DNA of 64,000 nt. It comes from Schistosoma mansoni (lineage: Eukaryota > Platyhelminthes > Trematoda > Strigeidida > Schistosomatidae). The notes under the pieces are model-generated. The model had not been told where the DNA came from and did not search any database. It saw only the letters and a list, made by a program, of their open reading frames with translations. Positions 59,001-64,000 of this stretch are shown piece after piece. Location: assembly GCF_000237925.1 (NCBI RefSeq), contig NC_031495.1:29456679-29520678 (forward strand). Direction: 5' to 3'. How positions within the stretch are numbered: position 1 is the first letter of the stretch; every line of letters begins with the position of its first letter. Both the position numbers and the translations under genes were made by a program.

Positions 59001-59844
59001 AGGGCATTATTCTTTAAAAGTCTTGGAGTCTGCTCCTTCGTTAGAGGGATAAAATTCATTGATGGGTGGAAAAAACATCCGAGAATACGAAAATAACGTC
59101 ACAATATGTAAAAATAGAAAGTAAAGTATGATGCTGGAACAAGGAACAGATTTACAGTTAATCATCCCGTACACCAGATTACGTCGACCCTCCGCTGAAG
59201 ATATCCTGAGTCTGACAACACTTTTGTCTCTAACACCCTTATAATTGAAGGATACCAACCTAGTCAAATCAGAAGTCAGGTAAAAATGAGTTCGAATATT
59301 TATTTTGAAGTTTGTTGATGTGTTCAGTAGCGTTTCATATAAGCTGGCTAGTAGTTGCAATGAATACGTAGCACGGCATACACACTTGAGAACTGGTTGC
59401 GACTGGGGGCCCTCACCAAATGGGTGTCCAGTACAATTGGTGAGGTCAGCAACAATATTGAAGACGTACGGAACTATTTATTTCAGAGATTTATTTATCT
59501 CTACATCGGAAACGTAGGGAGTTGCGAACACCTTTTATTTCATCAATAACCACTTAAACGAAACAGCTGTTCCATATCTATATATCTCTTAAGAACACGG
59601 CCACACCATCAGCTATCTACAACTTTTATCCAAATAAAAAAGAATTATCCAACGTTGCGATATTTTAATGATTTACAGACACCAACGGAACATCTAGATA
59701 TTCGGTCATTCTGAAAACATGCGACGGATTCCAAACATTTAAAACAAAGAATTTCCAAATTCAATCTAACTGCTCAAGGTCGTCAGTACGACCTAGGGGA
59801 TTCCAATCACAAGTTGACGTTTATTGTCTGCAGCTTTGTTTGAA
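59001..59844. other. Spacer, possibly LTR-derived to about 59500
   Basis: Shares ACCAGATTACGTCG-type sequence with 55205; otherwise nothing recognised. The mS38 promoter should lie in the last few hundred bases. Confidence 0.35.
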
Positions 59845-60428
59845 ATGCTCCAGGTACGACTTATGTCGTCCTTATAAAGAACCCTTTTTAGCGCTTCAGA
59901 CTTTTAAGAACTCTTCCCAGATTAGTGCATACCTATGTACTTCCAATTCAATGCATCGCAAATAAACAACAATTGATAAGCTCACATAACTTAATAAATC
60001 TTCAACCTAAGGCTGCTGATACTAAGTTTATCCTCCCTGGCTCTGTTGGACTAATCAATTACGACAAAAGTGAGTTCGAAACACTCATTCTGAACACAAT
60101 CGGATTGAGCCAACCCATTACATTGCCATCTCTACCGAATGTTATTCCCATCGAAGTGAAAAATGATATCAAAATTCGGAGGCGAAAAATGAAGAGGCAT
60201 CAGAAAAAAAGGCTACATAAACGTCATGCTGTGTTGATACGAAAGCAACAGATGATGCGTAATAAAAAAGAGGAAAACAAATTGCAGCAGTTACTTGAAT
60301 TCTGGAGAATCCGTTCAGAAGCATGGGATCCAGTCGTTAAGGTGGAAAATCGATTGCATTTAGCCAGAAGGTCCGGTTATTACGTAGATATACTCAATAC
60401 TAAAGGCAGTCCATTTTTCAAGGAATAA
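59845..60428 (+). CDS. Mitochondrial small ribosomal subunit protein mS38 (AURKAIP1 homologue)
   Basis: Two exons: 59845-59853 (ATG CTC CAG) and 59892-60428, separated by a 38-bp GT-AG intron. Joined they give a 181-residue protein starting MLQRFRLLRTLPRLVHTYVL, an arginine-rich amphipathic start typical of a mitochondrial targeting peptide. The C-terminal third has the mS38 signature: IRRRKMKRHQKKRLHKRH, a long basic helix, then HLARRSGYYVDIL. mS38 (yeast Cox24) sits in the mitoribosome small subunit near the decoding site; the vertebrate protein was also named Aurora-A-interacting protein. The stop TAA is followed at once by ATG, and its AATAAA overlaps the stop. MED30 begins 75 bp downstream on the same strand. 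Confidence 0.8.
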
Positions 60429-60429
60429 A
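60424..60429 (+). promoter_or_regulatory. mS38 polyadenylation signal overlapping the stop codon
   Basis: AATAAA covers the last codon and TAA of mS38. Cleavage 10-25 bases later would leave an almost absent 3' UTR and fall before the MED30 acceptor. Confidence 0.55.
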
Positions 60430-60503
60430 TGTTTAGTACTAAATCTTACTTTCTTGATTCCCCATAAGTTTATGTGAACAAATTGTAAAAATCTATATTT
60501 TAG
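60430..60503 (+). promoter_or_regulatory. Intercistronic region with probable trans-splice acceptor
   Basis: Between the mS38 stop and the first MED30 codon there is only a T-rich tract ending ATCTATATTTTAG at 60503. A cis intron from the GT at 60468 would put TAA in frame just before MED30, so cis-splicing here cannot make the protein; a spliced leader joining at 60504 would. Confidence 0.55.
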
Positions 60504-62149
60504 GAACCAGAAGGTCAACTACATACCAAAGATCTATCGAATCCTATACATGCGTCCAAATGCGGCCAAGAAGCATTGCAAGATATGCTAAGTGGGTTGA
60601 GAGACTTAATGTTGCTGTTCTACGCGTGCATGGATCCTAAAACCCGCGGAGTGAGTGCTCACCAAGCATCTATCGCTGGACCACAATGTGTCGAAACATT
60701 GCAGCAGATGAAAAGCAACAAAGAACTTCTTAAACAGGTATTGTTGATAAAGAATTTTAGATGTTAGCTTTGTCTACTGTTATTAGTAACAGTGGAAGAT
60801 TTGCAAGTCTGACTGTTACATATGAAGACTAGCGTTGTGGCTTTAATGGTTACTTTTCAAGTCATTATCAAACCAAGTAGTTTAGAGTAATTAAGTGAGT
60901 CAACACCGGTCGTTGTCTTGGACTTATAATTGTAAAGATGTGCCACCGGTTACAGTGTTCGACTCAAATAATGGGTTAACATCGTACAGCTATCGTGCAT
61001 AAGACTGTTAGTCTCATCCTACGAGTAGTAGAAATGTCCGCTCCAGAATGTATTTGGGTACTCTTCTCAGCTGTTCAGGGAGCAAATATAAGTACCTGAA
61101 TCTAAGCGGCTCTCACTCCCCAATTTCAAGTCACAGTGTAAGCTAGTACATACTATCCGCCAAAAAGCGACTCATGTGGACCACCAACCCCCTTTATACT
61201 AACATATGAGCATCCCTAACAAAATGACGCATCAAAATCACAATTCCGTTCCGATTGTCTTAAATAACGGTGCAACCAGTCTTTATTTCCAGCTGATTTG
61301 GGATCTAGCAATAGTTGTCGGATACTCAAATAAATTTGAAGTCGTTTCAGTATAAGTACTAAATTCCAGTCGCTCATAATTTGTAGAGGCACTTTCTTGT
61401 TCATTACGAACTAGTAATTACTCACCGGACCTCACTTCTCATCGGAAGCTTGCTTCACTTTCATTCTATGCCAACATGCATTGAGTTGTGGAAATCAACC
61501 AGTTCGCAAAGCGAAACTGTACAAGCAACGTAAACACCAACTCTCGTATTGAGCATATTCCCACTGCACACAATCTACTATACGCTTTATACGAATATTC
61601 GCCAATATTAGAACGAATAGTTTGACGGAAATTGGGCGCCGAGTATAGAGAAGTCATTATGTGTGGAAATTATATTTTGAATAATCTCAGCGACTGAAAT
61701 CTAGGTAAGCTTTGTTTCCATATATTAGCAATGTACAAATCGGTGCGGAGGTTCGGTCGCTCATGTTCTTAATTTAGAACCCAGTATAAGTGCGAAAGTA
61801 CTCCATAAGCTGAGTTTCGCACTGCTTATTTTGTTAAATGTAACTTATGTACATGGATCAACATGACCTTATTGTATCATTTCCTGTTCTATTTCAGGCC
61901 TTTCATGTAGTAAAAGAAAGCTGTGACCGCTTACTTCCTGTTGACATTTCTGACCTTGTCCCTTATATAGATACCCCGATAAAGAACAAAGAACCAAGTC
62001 CTGAATTAAAGCAACTAATTATAGCTCGTGAGAAAGTGACCAAAAGGTTACTAACAGTAACAGAAGAACTCGAAAAACTACGTCGCATTTTAACAAAGAC
62101 AGTGTGGGAACTCAACGACCTTACTGACTTAAATGTTCAAAAATTTTGA
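60504..62149 (+). CDS. MED30: Mediator complex subunit 30
   Basis: Two exons, 60504-60737 and 61898-62149, phase 0 junction, 1160-bp intron. Product of about 161 residues plus an initiator. Match to vertebrate MED30: SKCGQEALQDMLSGLRDLML (IGQETVQDIV in human), FHVVKESCDRL and ISDLVPYIDTP (LRLVYDKC, VEQLIPYVEE), then a coiled coil ending KLRRILTKTVWELNDL (QLRNLIWDINAM). MED30 is a metazoan head-module subunit linking activators to RNA polymerase II in the nucleus. The exon has no ATG before residue 28; conserved residues lie upstream of that ATG (60585). An AUG supplied by the trans-spliced leader fits the frame exactly. An upstream cis exon beyond mS38 is the alternative. Confidence 0.8.
60738..61897. 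other. MED30 intron
   Basis: 1160-bp intron with GT-AG ends; no repeat or nested gene recognised. Confidence 0.7.
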
Positions 62150-62616
62150 TTACTATTTTGTCTGGTATTTGTATTTTGCTTGAGACATAGACATACAAAT
62201 GCAGGTTATTAATTTTTTACTTTGCGCACATCTTTACTCTTATTAAATAGGACACTTGATTCATAGTGATACAAGTTTTTAGTTCGAAGTGCAAGCAATT
62301 TTTCAGTTGTTTTACCAATGCACGAAATTCGAATATTCTATGAAGAACCCTGATGTTACGCTCTCTAAATCCAGTGAATTAGCTGCTAAATTCTTACTAC
62401 GGTTTTGAGCATCTCCATCGCCTACCAATTTCATCCATTTGAGGAATCGCTCATTACCTTTAAGACTAACCGATTTTAGTAAAATCAAAATCTGAAATGA
62501 CGAAAGTATATAGGTCCATCAGTACTAGTTATCGTTGTTAAACAAGTTTCTGGCGCTGCAGTGATCAAAAAGTAATTCAAACTTTACAACATGAAAAAAG
62601 AACCATCATTCGGAAG
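62150..62616. other. Convergent intergenic region
   Basis: Lies between the MED30 stop (+) and the LRRC58-like stop (-). No clear AATAAA on either strand close to the stops. Confidence 0.4.
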
Positions 62617-63732
62617 CTAATCTAAAGTGTATTTCCAAGTGTTGGAACTGAAAGTTGTTAGACATCTTTCGCTGCATAAATAGGCCAAAATGTTTGGGGG
62701 GTTTTGTCGATCACAAGAAATGTTCATCCAGCTTTTATACGGCACAAGAATACGGTAAGGATTCACACCACATCTTAAACGGCAACATAAACAAGTTCTA
62801 AATACTGCCATACGGATACGCAAATTCCAGGGTAAGATATTTTCGAGGCAGGGGTACCTGTAGAACAACCAAAAAGAGTTTGAAAAACACGGAATCACTA
62901 CCTAAGCGTTATTGAGTCTAACAATGTAACTTTCATTTGAAGTGTATACCGTAAATTTACTGCGGATGAGATTTTCTTATAATCTGTGCATACAGTCGTT
63001 TTCTTGTCAACTAAACGCACACAAAAACAAACTTATTAGATACAGGATGGCTTATGTGCTAAATAAATAACCCACAAATTGGTCATATTAGTGAAGTTGG
63101 GTTTCTGAGTTGAGTGGTTTAACTGCAGAACTTTCATTGTCCCGAACTAAATCGTCGGTGCATACTCGGGAATGAAGCTGATCGTTAGGATTTCTCCACA
63201 AAGGATTAGTATTTTCTGTCAATACTGAATTTCTTTGTCAACATGTGTTGCTATGTTTCGCACTTCTTTCAACCACCATCGCCTTTAACCTAATTTCTAA
63301 CTTTGTAGTTGTGTATATTTGTAAACGTTGATTTTAATATTCATCAGTTACTGAATATCTAGCAAGTGTCAAATCGCAAGGAAACGATTATTAGTAACGG
63401 CTACTACCAGCAAATAATTATGAAATATCTTAACATGTTCTGATAATTTTTTAGCTTACGAAACTGGAATATGAAAAATACGTACAGAAACACATACCAA
63501 TTACTACGAAGGAAACTTGTTGACGCACAGCTGAGCAATGTCAAGGCAACACCACTTGGTTTAACAGCCAAATCAGAAGGTAGAAACGGATTATTGTACA
63601 CTACTAGCTGGTTTAGTTGACGAGAAGGTAATATAGATGGTAAAGAGTCCAATTTATTATCATTCAAAATAAGCACAGAGAGACGATCTAATTTGTGCAG
63701 GAAAGCAACTGGGACACCTCTCAGTTTGTTAT
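62617..63732 (-). CDS. LRRC58-like leucine-rich repeat protein, last two exons
   Basis: Minus-strand exons 63498-63732 and 62617-62857 join across a 640-bp intron (donor GTATGT, acceptor TTCTACAG) with one split tryptophan codon. The first reads leucine-rich repeats (VAFLHKLDRLSVLILNDNKL, SRQLNQLVVYNNPFL). The second reads LPWNLRIRMAVFRTCLCC, RLRCGVNPYRI and ILAYLCSERC, which lines up with the cysteine-rich end of vertebrate LRRC58 (DLPGNLLRYL, CPNPKCGGVY, LMHYLCSPEC). That end may bind metal; this is inference from cysteine spacing. The gene continues upstream beyond the visible exons. It is convergent with MED30. LRR1 or another short LRR protein is a less likely alternative. Confidence 0.7.
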
Positions 63733-63952
63733 CTGTCGTAAAAGTACAGGAAAATCGCACTATAGTATTATGACTTTAAAAATTTGCTGACAATTAAGTA
63801 AATAGAAAGATCTTCACTGAAGCAATGTTTGGTTTTTATTAATGTCTATGCTCCCACTGTTTGCACTGAACATTTCCTCAAAATAGAGGTCTCTTGTTGA
63901 GATACGCACTGAATCCTTGACTTTCCAGTTAACGCAAGATGCATTCACAGAG

Positions 63953-64000
63953 TTTTATTTATTTATTTGAACACATAAATATTGGTACAAGGGGAGGCAT
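63953..64000 (-). mobile_element. 3' tail of a family B-type retroposon entering from the right edge
   Basis: On the minus strand the sequence reads TTGTACCAATATTTATGTG followed by TTCAAATAAATAAATAAAA, the same terminal block and AAAT tail as the short retroposons. Confidence 0.8.

Noticed and set aside
60429-60467. ATG right after the mS38 stop as the MED30 start
   Set aside because: The frame closes at TAA after 12 codons, just before the local intron-like segment, so it cannot lead into MED30.
63404-63497. Extension of the LRR frame past 63498 to 63404
   Set aside because: The GTATGT donor at 63497 and the perfect join to 62857 show that this part is intron.

Overview
This window looks like a piece of a schistosome (blood fluke) nuclear genome. 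Evidence: several RTE-clade LINE families of the SR2 type, a CR1/SR1-type LINE, Gypsy and BEL/Pao fossils, a tRNA-like short element with a hammerhead-ribozyme relic of the Sm-alpha type, AT-rich DNA with very short (31-41 bp) 5' introns, and flatworm-like gene structure. No bacterial or organellar genes are present. Species cannot be fixed from the sequence alone.

Host genes are few and split by introns packed with repeats. On the minus strand, 4.2-9.9 kb holds three exons of a DNAJC1/ERdj1-like protein (two SANT domains and the linker). On the plus strand, 33.75-34.76 kb is a complete four-exon ribosomal protein L5 gene. On the minus strand, 40.87-44.98 kb holds the kinase-bearing exons of a TGF-beta superfamily type I receptor of the ACVR1/saxophone class. 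At the right end are a complete mitochondrial ribosomal protein mS38 gene (+), a MED30 gene (+) starting 75 bp after it, and the last two exons of an LRRC58-like gene (-).

For reference I name three LINE families. Family A is SR2-like and ends in CTGA repeats; its full-length copy is 12.92-16.82 kb. Family B is a related RTE-type LINE whose 3' tail is shared with about 510-bp short retroposons. Family C is another RTE-type endonuclease/reverse-transcriptase LINE ending in TAAG-like repeats. Copies are nested: B and C are interrupted by A, C by B, and C by a hammerhead-relic short element. LTR-element remains are scattered and broken.

Most notable observations: (1) mS38-MED30 looks like a two-gene operon resolved by spliced-leader trans-splicing, with the MED30 start codon apparently supplied by the AUG at the end of the spliced leader. 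(2) The two junctions of a single A-into-B insertion, with the same 9-bp target duplication, are found 14.5 kb apart in opposite orientation, as expected if recombination between inverted A copies flipped about 10.6 kb carrying the DNAJC1 exons. (3) A decayed 18S rRNA 3' end plus probable ITS1 lies outside any rDNA array, fused to a hammerhead-relic SINE. (4) Several tracts of near-perfect identity between otherwise diverged repeats suggest ectopic gene conversion. (5) The receptor kinase domain carries three low-complexity insertions.
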